From: JAJDOJ01 sp034722015
GTDB taxonomy: Bacteria > Pseudomonadota > Gammaproteobacteria > JAJDOJ01
Length of the DNA stretch: 28,055 bases
Direction of reading: 5' to 3'
Assembly (NCBI GenBank): GCA_034722015.1
Contig: JAYENI010000180.1
Location: 1 to 28,055, forward strand
The position numbers and the translations under genes are program-made. The notes beneath the pieces were generated by a model. The model was not told the DNA's origin, searched no databases, and worked only from the letters and a program-made list of their open reading frames with translations. This document shows positions 1 to 11,134 of the stretch, in pieces. Position 1 is the first letter of the stretch, and every line of letters begins with the position of its first letter.

Positions 1-210
1 CGAACCCAGCAGCGACGTTTTTGTAAGCCATTGATTCTGTGGTTCGAAGATCCATCCGAGCGTGCGAGTTGCCCTGGGGCGTAGCTTAGACACGTATATA
101 ATCAGGTTTCTTAATGGCTATGGTAGCGTATTGGCTTTTTTGGTGACAGTAAAACTGTTAACTACTTTCAGTAGCTAATGAAGGATGCCCGTATTTGCTT
201 GATTTAGATA
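1..210. other. AT-richer flank beyond the 3' end of ssrA
   Basis: No convincing gene is seen here. By hand count the stretch is about 44% G+C, well below the strongly GC-rich genes in the rest of the window. It contains small palindromes (ACAGT/ACTGT and CTACT/AGTAG near 145-175). It lies just past the terminator at the 3' end of tmRNA, a place where integrative elements commonly insert, so it may be the edge of acquired DNA. No integrase gene and no clear duplicate of the tmRNA 3' end is visible. Confidence 0.4.
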
Positions 211-240
211 AGAAAAAAGCGCCACTGAGGGCGCTTTCTT
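211..240 (-). terminator. Rho-independent terminator of ssrA
   Basis: On the minus strand a 7-bp stem (AAGCGCC pairing with GGCGCTT, 217-223 and 230-236) with a 6-nt loop is followed by a run of six T (213-218 as A on the plus strand, the first two belonging to the stem). It lies about 32 nt past the CCA end of tmRNA, as expected for its transcription terminator. Confidence 0.8.
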
Positions 241-271
241 GTGAGTTTTCAAGGCCTTGAACACTCGTTGA

Positions 272-635
272 TGGTGGAGGCGGCGGGAATCGAACCCGCG
301 TCCGCAAATCCTCCGCCCTCGGCTCTACATGCTTATCCGCGCCTATTGTTTTAGCCGAACGCTACCCGGCGGGCAGGGAAGACGGTTGGCGATCCCGGAT
401 GAGTTTTAACGGATCCACGCCGGGAGCGCTTCACCGCGATCTTGTGAGATATGACGCCTGAGGCTCGGGCGCACAAGCACGGCCCCGGTCAGACGGCACC
501 CTACTGGGTTTTAAGCAGCGAGTGCGTACTTGTCGTCGTTGGCAAGTATTGATTTGCCGCGTGTTTTACGAGGACAGCGACATCCTCGGCATGCACCTCA
601 GGTTTCGCAACCCACGTCGAAGCCAGGTCGCCCCC
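272..635 (-). ncRNA. ssrA: tmRNA (SsrA, 10Sa RNA)
   Basis: tmRNA rescues stalled ribosomes, acting first as an alanine tRNA and then as an mRNA for a degradation tag. The tRNA-like ends are plain. The 5' end GGGGGCG (635 to 629) pairs over 7 bp, with one G-U, with the 3' strand that precedes the terminal CCA (274 to 272). A T-arm reading GGTTCGATTCC is present near the 3' end. The internal reading frame (543 to 511) encodes ANDDKYALAA followed by TAA, a typical gammaproteobacterial tag. Length is 364 nt, normal for a one-piece tmRNA. The gene has its own promoter and terminator and diverges from purL. The CCA is encoded. Confidence 0.97.
511..543 (-). other. tmRNA tag-peptide reading frame (ANDDKYALAA)
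   Basis: Codons GCC AAC GAC GAC AAG TAC GCA CTC GCT GCT then TAA give the proteolysis tag ANDDKYALAA. The C-terminal ALAA is the known recognition signal for ClpXP and related proteases. This frame, rather than one starting at the nearby GCAAAT, was chosen because it yields the canonical tag and stop. Confidence 0.93.
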
Positions 636-654
636 AAAGTCTTAGTACACAGAC

Positions 655-683
655 AGTATATTTCGGGGATCGTTCCCTGTCAC
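655..683 (-). promoter_or_regulatory. Probable sigma-70 promoter of ssrA
   Basis: On the minus strand GTGACA (683-678, one mismatch to TTGACA) and TATACT (660-655, one mismatch to TATAAT) are separated by exactly 17 nt. Transcription would begin near 648, giving a leader of about 13 nt before the mature tmRNA 5' end at 635. Such a leader would be removed by RNase P. Confidence 0.6.
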
Positions 684-830
684 TGTCCGTGAATGCGGCG
701 CTGCCTCGGGCGATTCGCTATGATTCACCCGTCGGGAGGCACGTCCCACGAGGACCGCAGGGCCGGTAGTCGCCGGTGGGTCGCGGAACTATCCATCTTT
801 TTTTCTCCTCACAACCGGGAATACGGATCG

Positions 831-4724
<3,894 letters not shown>

Positions 4725-4900
4725 GGTGAAGCGAAAAACCGTTTGATTCCCCTGAATCTTTCCAGGGATGAAAACCTTCGGGTGAGGATGCAGTCTTTAT
4801 TGATATCCGGTAATTTGCGGACCCGCCATGTGCGCCATCGACCCGGTTGTTGCACTTCCCTATTGGGTATCGAATTCCGCACGACAACAGGGAACAAAGG
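4725..4900. other. purL-hydrolase intergenic spacer
   Basis: 176 bp with one short hairpin (CCCTG at about 4751 pairing with CAGGG about 8 nt later). It is not followed by a T run on either strand, so it is not called a terminator. No gene is seen. Confidence 0.4.
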
Positions 4901-5728
4901 ATGAGCCGCAAGCGCTCGCTGCACACACGATTCAAGGGGTCCCACGGCCACCTGCTGGACGGACGGGTCGACCTTCCGGACGCGGACGACGCACCACGGC
5001 TGTTTGCGCTCTTCGCCCACTGTTTCACCTGCAACAAACAGTATCTGGCGATCTCGCGCATCAGCCAGGCACTGGCGCGGCACGGGATCGCCGTGTTGCG
5101 GTTCGACTTCACCGGACTGGGCGCGAGTCAGGGGGACTTTTCCCACACGACCTTCAGCTCGAACGTCGAGGATGTGCTCGCTGCGGCAGACTACCTGAGA
5201 CGCCACTATCAGGCGCCCGGATTGCTGATCGGCCAGAGTCTGGGCGGTGCGGCGGTACTGGCTGCCGCGCCTGCAATTCCCGAATCACGGGTGGTGGCGA
5301 CGGTCGCCGCACCGAGCCGCCCGGGTCAGATCCTCGATCACCTGGCCCATGTCGCCGATACCATCGCGCGGACCGGCGCGGCACCGGTCGCCATCGGCAA
5401 CGAAACCTTTACGCTGCGGCGCGCGTTCCTGCAGGACGTGGCTGGATACGACCTGGAACCGGGAATCAGGGACCTGGACCGGGCACTGCTCGTGTTCCAG
5501 AGTCCAACCGACCCGGTCGTGCCCCGTGTCCATGCCGAACGCCTGGTCGGCTGGGCGTCGCAGCCCAAGGCGCTGATCGAACTGGACGGAGCGGATCATC
5601 TGTTGACGTCGCGTGACGACGCGCAGCTGGTGGCGGACATGACCGCGGCGTGGGCATCCCGGTATGCCATGACAGATTGGGGTGTCGGCGGGACCGAGCG
5701 GCGGCGGGGACAGGGCAAGGGCGGATAG
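4901..5728 (+). CDS. Alpha/beta hydrolase of the type usually fused to OsmC
   Basis: A 275-residue serine hydrolase fold protein, cytoplasmic; its substrate cannot be read from sequence. The catalytic triad is visible: Ser113 in the nucleophile elbow GQSLGG, Asp204 in SPTDPVV and His233 in GADHLL. The HCFTC motif (residues 40-44) and the FDFTGLGASQGDF segment match the hydrolase half of proteins that in many bacteria continue into an OsmC peroxidase domain. Here the chain ends in a basic, glycine-rich tail with no OsmC domain. The start at 4901 is preceded by AGGGA 7 nt upstream. The frame is open further upstream but without a better start. The next gene, DUF3379, converges on it 7 bp downstream. 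Confidence 0.85.
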   Translation: MSRKRSLHTRFKGSHGHLLDGRVDLPDADDAPRLFALFAHCFTCNKQYLAISRISQALARHGIAVLRFDFTGLGASQGDFSHTTFSSNVEDVLAAADYLRRHYQAPGLLIGQSLGGAAVLAAAPAIPESRVVATVAAPSRPGQILDHLAHVADTIARTGAAPVAIGNETFTLRRAFLQDVAGYDLEPGIRDLDRALLVFQSPTDPVVPRVHAERLVGWASQPKALIELDGADHLLTSRDDAQLVADMTAAWASRYAMTDWGVGGTERRRGQGKGG

Positions 5729-5735
5729 CAAAGCC

Positions 5736-6437
5736 TCAGGTTATTCCGGCGACGACGTTGCGCAGGCGTTGTTCGAAGGTCCCGAGCGGTTCGCCGCGTT
5801 CGCCGACGATGGCCGCGGCGCCAACGGTCATGGGAAGGATCACGCCGGTGAACCGCGTGTCCTCGAAGACTTGCCGGCCGCCCACCCGCTCGCCGGGCAT
5901 GACGAGCACCGTGATCGGACCGCGTTCCCCCTGTACCACCAGGTGCACCCCTTTCCGTTTGCGCATGGCGCAGGCGCTCGCAAAGGAGACCATCCCGAGA
6001 TCGCCGTGCAGGCTCGTACCGTAGTCGGCGAGCAGGCGCGACAACCGTTCGGGGGAGACATTCTCCTGGTCCGAGAGGTGGTGTAGCTCGCGGTTGACGT
6101 GGCTAAGCACCACGTCCCCGATCGGGTCAGTGCCGGCGGGGACCCAGAGCATGACGCCGAGTAGTGCGACGATACCCGCCGCCGAGGCCAGGGCGGCAGA
6201 GACCCGACGGCTGCGCTTTGGTCGATGTGCTTCGGCGACGCGTTCGCGGATGCGGGCGTTGAGTCCGGGAGGGGGATCGATATCGTTCGCGACACCGCGG
6301 ATTTTGCGGTCGAGTTCCCGGCACGACCTGAGTAGCGCTGCATTCTCCGGGGTCTCCCTGGACTTTTGCAGAAACTCGGGGTCCTGACAGTCAGGATCCT
6401 CGAGGCAACGCTGTCTGAATTCGGAATCGTCCATCAT
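5736..6437 (-). CDS. DUF3379-type single-pass membrane protein (anti-sigma-like)
   Basis: A 233-residue protein. The N-terminus DSEFRQRCLEDPDCQDPEFL resembles the DUF3379 family as I remember it. It has a basic stretch RPKRSRR (72-78), then one hydrophobic segment at about 80-99, then a probable periplasmic domain of about 130 residues. DUF3379 genes often sit next to an ECF sigma factor gene and are thought to act as anti-sigma factors, which is family knowledge. No sigma gene is adjacent here: upstream lie a palindrome region and the ATPase gene. Two ATG codons are possible (6437 and 6434), and the ribosome site GAG is weak. The assignment rests on remembered family features, so the function is tentative. 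Confidence 0.7.
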   Translation of the reverse strand: MMDDSEFRQRCLEDPDCQDPEFLQKSRETPENAALLRSCRELDRKIRGVANDIDPPPGLNARIRERVAEAHRPKRSRRVSAALASAAGIVALLGVMLWVPAGTDPIGDVVLSHVNRELHHLSDQENVSPERLSRLLADYGTSLHGDLGMVSFASACAMRKRKGVHLVVQGERGPITVLVMPGERVGGRQVFEDTRFTGVILPMTVGAAAIVGERGEPLGTFEQRLRNVVAGIT

Positions 6438-6457
6438 CTCATTTTCATTTCGACAAT

Positions 6458-6482
6458 CCCCTTCCCCCTGGCAGGGGGGAGG
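6458..6482. repeat. C/G-rich palindrome, copy 1
   Basis: TCCCCCT (6463-6469) pairs with AGGGGGGA (6473-6480) around a short centre. It is followed by a G-rich tail with GGTTTGGAGGGG. Read on the minus strand it resembles the second palindrome at 6548-6570 and its CACCCCCATCCCGGCC lead-in, so the two may be inverted copies of one small repeat. Confidence 0.5.
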
Positions 6483-6547
6483 TTTGGAGGGGGGCGAGAC
6501 CCTCAACCTGCGCCGAGCCGTTCCCGGGGTTCTCACCCCCATCCCGG

Positions 6548-6570
6548 CCTTCCCCCTTTAAGGGGGAAGG
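6548..6570. repeat. C/G-rich palindrome, copy 2
   Basis: A perfect 11-bp inverted repeat (CCTTCCCCCTT and AAGGGGGAAGG) around one central T. With copy 1 it brackets about 65 bp between the DUF3379 and DUF815 genes. Similar C-run/G-run palindromes are widespread extragenic repeats in proteobacteria. It lacks a T run, so it is not called a terminator. Confidence 0.55.
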
Positions 6571-6703
6571 AGAAATACTGCCGAGCCCGTTCCTGCAAAC
6601 GATACAAAGCTATATCAATTAGACCGGGATCGCCGGGGTTTCTTGCACGCCCCGACGTCTTAAAGAACTATGTTCGAGGAATCCGGGATATCTGAGGAGT
6701 GGC

Positions 6704-7564
6704 TCACAGAACGTGTTTCTCCCGGTTAACCGCCTGAAGACGGCCGACCCAGTCCTGTGCGAACTGACGGGCAACCCGGCCGCTGCGCGACCCGCGCGAC
6801 AGTGCCCAGCGCAAGGCCTCGGTCCGGCGTTTTTCCGTTTCACTGCCCCGGCCGAGCCGGTTGCACCAGTGGTCCACCACGGCGAGGTACTGGTCCTGGT
6901 TGAAGGGGTGAAAGGCGAGCCACAGACCGAAGCGTTCGGACAGGGAAATCTTCTCCTCCACCGACTCGCCGTGATGGATCTCGCCGTCGACAATCCGCGC
7001 CTCGAGGTTCTCCCGTTGGAACTCGGGCATCAGGTGGCGTCGGTTGGAGGTCGCGTAGATCAGGACGTTGGGGGGTGCGGCGGCGATCGAGCCGTCGAGC
7101 ATGGCCTTCAGCGCCTTGTAGCTCGCGTCGCCGGCCTCGAAGGAGAGGTCGTCGGCAAAAAGCAGAAAACGCTCCTCGCGTCCCGCCATCGGTTCGACGA
7201 TGTCGGGGAGGTCCACCAGGTCGTGCGGGTCCACCTCGACCAGCCGCAAACCCCTGTCGCGAAATTCTGGCAGCATGGCCTTGACCAGCGAGGACTTGCC
7301 GGTCCCTCGTGATCCCCACAACAGTGCGTTGTTGGCCGGTGCGCCGGCGACGAACTGACCGGTGTTGCGACGCAGCAGTGCTTTCTGCTCATCGACGTGG
7401 AGCAGGTCGTCGGGCCGGATTTCGTGGGGCCGCGGCACCGCGCGAAGCGCGTTACTGCGCCAGCGAAACGCCGACGCGTCCCAGTCCGGGCCCCTGTCGA
7501 TAGCCGGCAGTCGTTCCTCGACGCGATCCAGCAAGCGGTTGATGCGTTCCAGGATGTCTTTCAT
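6704..7564 (-). CDS. DUF815-family P-loop ATPase
   Basis: A 286-residue cytoplasmic ATPase of the AAA+ type. Walker A is GSRGTGKS (84-91) and Walker B is FLLFADD (133-139). A sensor-like YATSNRRHL segment follows, and then a helical C-terminal domain. Length and motif order match the DUF815 family, whose biological role is not established. The start ATG at 7564 gives MKDILERINRLLDRVEERLP, a helical N-terminus typical of the family; no strong Shine-Dalgarno is seen. It lies upstream of, and on the same strand as, the DUF3379 gene, 266 bp away across the C/G palindromes. It is not clearly an operon with that gene. Confidence 0.85.
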   Translation of the reverse strand: MKDILERINRLLDRVEERLPAIDRGPDWDASAFRWRSNALRAVPRPHEIRPDDLLHVDEQKALLRRNTGQFVAGAPANNALLWGSRGTGKSSLVKAMLPEFRDRGLRLVEVDPHDLVDLPDIVEPMAGREERFLLFADDLSFEAGDASYKALKAMLDGSIAAAPPNVLIYATSNRRHLMPEFQRENLEARIVDGEIHHGESVEEKISLSERFGLWLAFHPFNQDQYLAVVDHWCNRLGRGSETEKRRTEALRWALSRGSRSGRVARQFAQDWVGRLQAVNREKHVL

Positions 7565-7654
7565 ACCCCGCGACCCACGAAAATTGCCGGACGACCCGGC
7601 GCAAAGATTTAATGATACGTGAACATGAGGAACGAAGGTCCGTCGGGGGAGACA

Positions 7655-7673
7655 AGGCGATTTCTGTCAAATG
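7655..7673 (-). repeat. End fragment of the 159-bp palindromic element
   Basis: These 19 bases (AGGCGATTTCTGTCAAATG) are identical to the end of the full copy that begins at 16477 and to the reverse complement of the right end of the copy at 27724-27882. The rest of the element is absent: sequence after 7673 does not match. It is therefore a truncated copy, or a recombination or excision scar. Confidence 0.75.
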
Positions 7674-7760
7674 GCTCCGCGGGTCCAGTGATCGGGAGCA
7701 AAAAGCCGAACGGGGGGCAAGTGATGGTTTGGGCAGGATTCGTCGCCCGGCGTGAGAATG

Positions 7761-7801
7761 AAAAACCCACCTCCGTCCGCCAGTGGACGGGGAGGTGGGT
7801 T
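7761..7801 (-). terminator. Intrinsic terminator of the small acidic-protein gene
   Basis: A long stem, AACCCACCTCC with GTCC (7764-7778) against GGAC and GGAGGTGGGTT (ending 7801), is followed on the minus strand by TTTTT (7765-7761). It lies about 80 nt past the stop codon at 7881 and faces the right way to end that transcript. Confidence 0.7.
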
Positions 7802-7880
7802 CGATAATCAGTTACGCGACGCCGACATGTCTCTCAAGCTCATCCGTAAGCGGGACGATGACCGACAGGTCGGGGTGAGC

Positions 7881-8063
7881 CTACTTCCTGGCTTCGCCCA
7901 GCATCTTGCGGAAGTATTCCGGGTCAGGCATTTCCTCGACCGTGGGGGCATCCTCGTTCATCACCGGTTTTTGTGTGGCGGAACGCTCTGCCTGGTCTTC
8001 CATCTGCCGGATCTTCACGCTGATGCGGGCCTTGAGGATCTGGGTGTCGATGCGATCGGACAT
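7881..8063 (-). CDS. Small acidic protein, 60 residues, unknown function
   Basis: Starts MSDRIDTQILKARISVKIRQ and is rich in charged residues, ending in EYFRKMLGEARK. The ATG at 8063 has an ideal AGGAG (8075-8071) 7 nt upstream, and a strong terminator follows, which together make a real gene likely. The frame stays open upstream to 8378, into a repeat element, but that extension has no ribosome site. There is no signal peptide or membrane segment. I do not recognise the family. The helical, soluble composition suggests a small cytoplasmic protein. Confidence 0.7.
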   Translation of the reverse strand: MSDRIDTQILKARISVKIRQMEDQAERSATQKPVMNEDAPTVEEMPDPEYFRKMLGEARK

Positions 8064-8252
8064 TGGTTGTCTCCTTGGTGCAGTGATCTGGTCGCTCTGG
8101 GTTCGGGCGCGTGCGGACTCGCGCCGCATGAATCGCACTATAATCAGCTTGTGTCCGCCGATCCGTGATGCGCGTGGCGATTTTATTCGGACCACCGGGC
8201 GGGCCGCGTTCGGCAGGTATGAACGCATTGAATTCACCGATGAATGGACTTG

Positions 8253-8411
8253 AGGCGATTGCCGGAAAATAATGTACCGGATCACGCCGGATTTTCGTTC
8301 GTCTTCAAGGCGCGGTAACGGGCGCATCGTCGAACGATGCAACCGTTGCCACAACGCCGAAGACGAACGAAAAGACAAGTGAGGTGGTACATTATTTGAC
8401 AGAAATCGCCT
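8253..8411 (+). repeat. 159-bp palindromic element, copy A
   Basis: Starts AGGCGATTGCCGG and ends TTTGACAGAAATCGCCT, with an 8-bp terminal inverted repeat. The whole unit can fold into one long hairpin. Outer arms AATAATGTACC/GGTACATTATT and inner arms CGTTCGTCTTC/GAAGACGAACG and CATCGT/ACGATG all pair. Same length as copies B and C. It sits just before the CBS-domain gene, whose Shine-Dalgarno begins at its last base. Confidence 0.9.
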
Positions 8412-8423
8412 GAGGTGCTCAGT

Positions 8424-9017
8424 ATGACCAAGCTACACGTCCCCCGCGCCACTCTCCTTCTTCAGCCCGGCTGTGAATTCGACCACCCACCCGACGCGCC
8501 CGAGCTTCTGCATCCGGACAGCCCCGCGATCGAGGCGATGACCGATTTTCGTGAGGTGTGGCCGATATCGGTTTCGCCGGAGATGAACATCGACGACGCC
8601 CTGGAGCACATGAAGCGGGCCGGGGTGCGCATGCTGCTGGTGGTCGACGAGGACCGCCGGATCATCGGCATCGTAACGGCCGAGGAATTCATGGGAGAGC
8701 TGCCGATCAAGCTGGTGGAAGGGGAACGCTCGGGTCGGGATGCGGTCACCGTCTCAATGGTAATGACGCCACAGGACAAGGTGCGGGTGCTGGACATGAT
8801 CAGCGTCAAGGACGCTCAGGTGCAGCACATCGGGGAGACCCTGCGTGAACTCGAGAGTCGCCACGTCCTTGTCGTGGATTCCGACCCGGATACGGGTGCA
8901 CAGCGTGTCCGGGGACTTTTCTCCCACAGCCGCATCCAGAAACTGCTGGGTGGAAATCCCGTACAGGACGTGCCGGCGGCCCACTCGCTCGCCGAGATCG
9001 TGCACGGGAGTGGTTGA
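8424..9017 (+). CDS. Tandem CBS-domain protein
   Basis: A 197-residue cytoplasmic protein built of two CBS motifs, which as a pair (Bateman module) usually bind adenine nucleotides and act as energy sensors. The first spans roughly residues 38-93, with a beta-strand MLLVVDEDRRIIGIVT. The second spans roughly 110-180, with HVLVVDSDP and VRGLFSH. No catalytic domain is attached, so it may regulate a partner that is not obvious here. The ATG at 8424 is used because TGAGG lies 8 nt upstream (8411-8415); an in-frame GTG at 8415 is less likely. The ribosome site directly abuts repeat copy A, so the element forms the 5' untranslated region of this gene. Confidence 0.85.
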   Translation: MTKLHVPRATLLLQPGCEFDHPPDAPELLHPDSPAIEAMTDFREVWPISVSPEMNIDDALEHMKRAGVRMLLVVDEDRRIIGIVTAEEFMGELPIKLVEGERSGRDAVTVSMVMTPQDKVRVLDMISVKDAQVQHIGETLRELESRHVLVVDSDPDTGAQRVRGLFSHSRIQKLLGGNPVQDVPAAHSLAEIVHGSG

Positions 9018-9027
9018 AGCGCGGATC

Positions 9028-9053
9028 GGTGGACTGCGCTGCGCTTTTCCACC
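9028..9053. repeat. GGTGGAC palindrome, single copy
   Basis: A 26-nt imperfect palindrome beginning GGTGGACTGCGC and ending TTTTCCACC. It matches the doublet at 17675-17756 in its arms and loop. It lies between the CBS-domain and aminotransferase genes. Confidence 0.65.
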
Positions 9054-9100
9054 AGCATTGAGTGTCCACACCCCGCCACCCCAGGGATGAAAAGTCATTT

Positions 9101-10267
9101 ATGGCGCCCTCCCCGCACGTCGCGAGTCGCATGGCCGACATCGCGCCTTTTCATGTCATGGACCTGCTGGCGCGCGCCCGCGAGATGGAATCGGCCGGCA
9201 GGCGCGTCGTGCACATGGAGATTGGCGAACCTGACTTCGACACCCCGGACCCGATCATCCGGGCCGGGATCCGGGCGCTGGAACAGTCCCTGACGCATTA
9301 CACCCCGGCGGTCGGGCTGTCGGCGCTGCGTGAGGCGATCTCAAGGTTCTACCAGCGGCGTTACGGCGTCGATGTCGACCCTGCACGCGTCATCGTCACG
9401 CCCGGCGCCTCGGGCGCGTTGCAGCTGGTCATGGGGGTGCTGGTGGATCCCGGGGACGAGGTGCTGATGGCGGATCCGGGCTATCCCTGCAACCGACATT
9501 TCGTGCGCCAGTACGAGGGTCGCGCACGTTCGGTACCCGTTGACCGGTCGACCGCGTACCAGCTGACGACGGAGCACCTGCGGGAGCACTGGAAACCACA
9601 CTGCGTGGCGGCGATGGTGGCCACGCCTTCCAATCCCACCGGCACCCTGATCCCGCCGGCGGAACTCCGGGAGATGGCGCGTTTCAGCTCGGATCGCGGC
9701 GCCGTCCTGATCGTCGACGAGATCTATCATGGTCTGACCTATGGCGAACCGCCGGCGACAGCCGCTACGCTGGGCGACAACGTCTTCGTGGTGAACAGCT
9801 TCTCGAAGTATTTCGGCATGACCGGATGGAGGCTGGGCTGGATCGTGGCCCCCGATGCATGGGTGCGTGAAATCGACAAGCTGGCGCAGAACATCTTCCT
9901 CGCCGCGCCAACCGTTTCGCAGCACGGGGCGCTCGCCGCGTTCGAGCCCGCAACGCTGGACATCCTGGACGGTCGGCGCGAGGTGTTTCGCGAACGCCGC
10001 GATACCCTGTTACCGGCGCTGGAGCAAATCGGGTTCGACATTCCGGTAAAGCCGCAAGGGGCGTTCTATCTCTACGCGGGATGCGGCGCGTTCACCGATG
10101 ACAGCTACGAATTCTCGCACCGCCTGCTGGAGGAGGCCGGTGTCGCGATCACGCCCGGTATCGATTTCGGCGGCTATCGTGCCGCATCGCACGTCCGCTT
10201 CGCGTACACGACCTCCAGCGAGAATCTGGAGGAAGGTGTCATGCGCCTCGGACATTATCTGTCCTGA
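9101..10267 (+). CDS. Class I/II PLP-dependent aminotransferase
   Basis: A 388-residue fold-type I aminotransferase of the aspartate/alanine aminotransferase group; the amino donor cannot be fixed from sequence alone. Key residues are present: the PLP lysine K236 in NSFSKYFGMTGWRLGW, Asn178 in the NPTG motif, Asp206 and Tyr209 in VDEIYHGL, and the substrate-carboxylate Arg near the C-terminus in HVRFAYTT. The N-terminus at the ATG 9101 (then VASRMADIAPFHVMDLLARA) matches the usual family start. A GTG at 9062 would add 13 residues without family support. Ribosome site is weak (AGGGA about 13 nt upstream). It converges on cysZ with a 14-bp gap. Confidence 0.9.
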   Translation: MAPSPHVASRMADIAPFHVMDLLARAREMESAGRRVVHMEIGEPDFDTPDPIIRAGIRALEQSLTHYTPAVGLSALREAISRFYQRRYGVDVDPARVIVTPGASGALQLVMGVLVDPGDEVLMADPGYPCNRHFVRQYEGRARSVPVDRSTAYQLTTEHLREHWKPHCVAAMVATPSNPTGTLIPPAELREMARFSSDRGAVLIVDEIYHGLTYGEPPATAATLGDNVFVVNSFSKYFGMTGWRLGWIVAPDAWVREIDKLAQNIFLAAPTVSQHGALAAFEPATLDILDGRREVFRERRDTLLPALEQIGFDIPVKPQGAFYLYAGCGAFTDDSYEFSHRLLEEAGVAITPGIDFGGYRAASHVRFAYTTSSENLEEGVMRLGHYLS

Positions 10268-10281
10268 TCACGTCACGAAGG

Positions 10282-11064
10282 TCAGACGTTCGGTGCGGAT
10301 ACGTCCTCGCTCTCGTCCCCGAAGGCCTGCGAGCGCAGGTGTTTGACCCACATCCCCGTCGCCCCCGCCACGCCGACCGGCATGGCGAAAAAATTGAGTA
10401 CCGGGATCATGGTCATCAGCAGGATGCCGCCCCCGAATCCGAGCGACAGGAAGCGGTTTCTGCGCAGCAGCGCGCGCTCGTCGCGAAACTTCATGTCGTA
10501 GTTGCCCATCGGGTAGTCGGCGTACTCGATCGCCATCATCCAGGCCCCGAACAGGGCCCAGATGAAGGGGGCCGCCACGTTGACGACGGGGATCAGGAAA
10601 AGGAGCAGCAAGGGGAGGGTCCTGACGAGCATGTAGAGCAGCTTTCGCAGCTCGTTGCCCACGGCGACCCCGGCGCTCGCGGCGATGGCGCGGACGCCGC
10701 CCACACCCCCACCCTCCGGGCCCTTGCCCGACAATTCCCGCTCCAGCTTCTCGGCAAGCAGGGCGTTGAAGGGTGCGCCGATCAGGTTGGCCACCGGCGT
10801 GAACAGGTAGAAGACGATCAGCAGGGCGGTGAGGATAAACACCGGGTAGAGCAACCAGGTCAGCCAGTCCAGCCATGAGGGCAGGTAGTTCGTGATCCCG
10901 TTCAGCAAGCGCTCGAACTCGCTCCAGCCGAACACCAGCACGCCGCCGAAGATCAGGATGTTGATCAGCAGGGGGATCGCCACGTAGCGGCGGATGCCGC
11001 GCCGGTTGATCAGCCTGAATCCGCTCAGGACGTGGCCGAACCCGCTGCCCAGTTTGACGATCAT
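10282..11064 (-). CDS. cysZ: CysZ/EI24-family sulfate permease
   Basis: A 260-residue inner-membrane protein. CysZ admits sulfate for cysteine synthesis. Hydrophobic segments lie at about 27-46, 66-90, 145-180 and 212-236, and the family-typical FNALLAEKLE and DYPMGNYDMKF segments are visible. Length agrees with E. coli CysZ (about 253). The start ATG at 11064 has AGGAAG about 8-9 nt upstream; an in-frame ATG at 11109 would add a polar stretch and is less likely. It lies 70 bp downstream of the FGGY kinase gene on the same strand, so the two could share a transcript. No cys gene is adjacent. Confidence 0.88.
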   Translation of the reverse strand: MIVKLGSGFGHVLSGFRLINRRGIRRYVAIPLLINILIFGGVLVFGWSEFERLLNGITNYLPSWLDWLTWLLYPVFILTALLIVFYLFTPVANLIGAPFNALLAEKLERELSGKGPEGGGVGGVRAIAASAGVAVGNELRKLLYMLVRTLPLLLLFLIPVVNVAAPFIWALFGAWMMAIEYADYPMGNYDMKFRDERALLRRNRFLSLGFGGGILLMTMIPVLNFFAMPVGVAGATGMWVKHLRSQAFGDESEDVSAPNV

Positions 11065-11134
11065 GGTATCTGCTTCCTTCCCGGGAAAGAGTCCATTTTC
11101 CGGCGCCACTTATTTTTGCCGGGATTTGTGCATT

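Larger units (their letters stand above)
7565..7880. other. Intergenic region with repeat fragment and terminator
   Basis: 316 bp without a credible gene. It holds a 19-nt fragment of the 159-bp palindrome family (7655-7673) and a strong minus-strand terminator (7761-7801). Small open frames across it have no recognisable product. Confidence 0.6.

Noticed and set aside
8139..8144. Perfect TATAAT on the plus strand between the small gene and the CBS gene
   Set aside because: No matching -35 at 16-18 nt and no TG extension; with so little context it is not called a promoter, though it could drive the CBS gene.
7752..8168. 138-codon plus-strand frame over the small acidic-protein gene
   Set aside because: It runs through the terminator hairpin and opposes a gene with a far better ribosome site and terminator.
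8249..8416. Target-site duplications flanking the 159-bp elements
   Set aside because: Flanks of the three copies were compared and show no consistent direct repeat of two or more bases, so a standard transposition signature is not supported.
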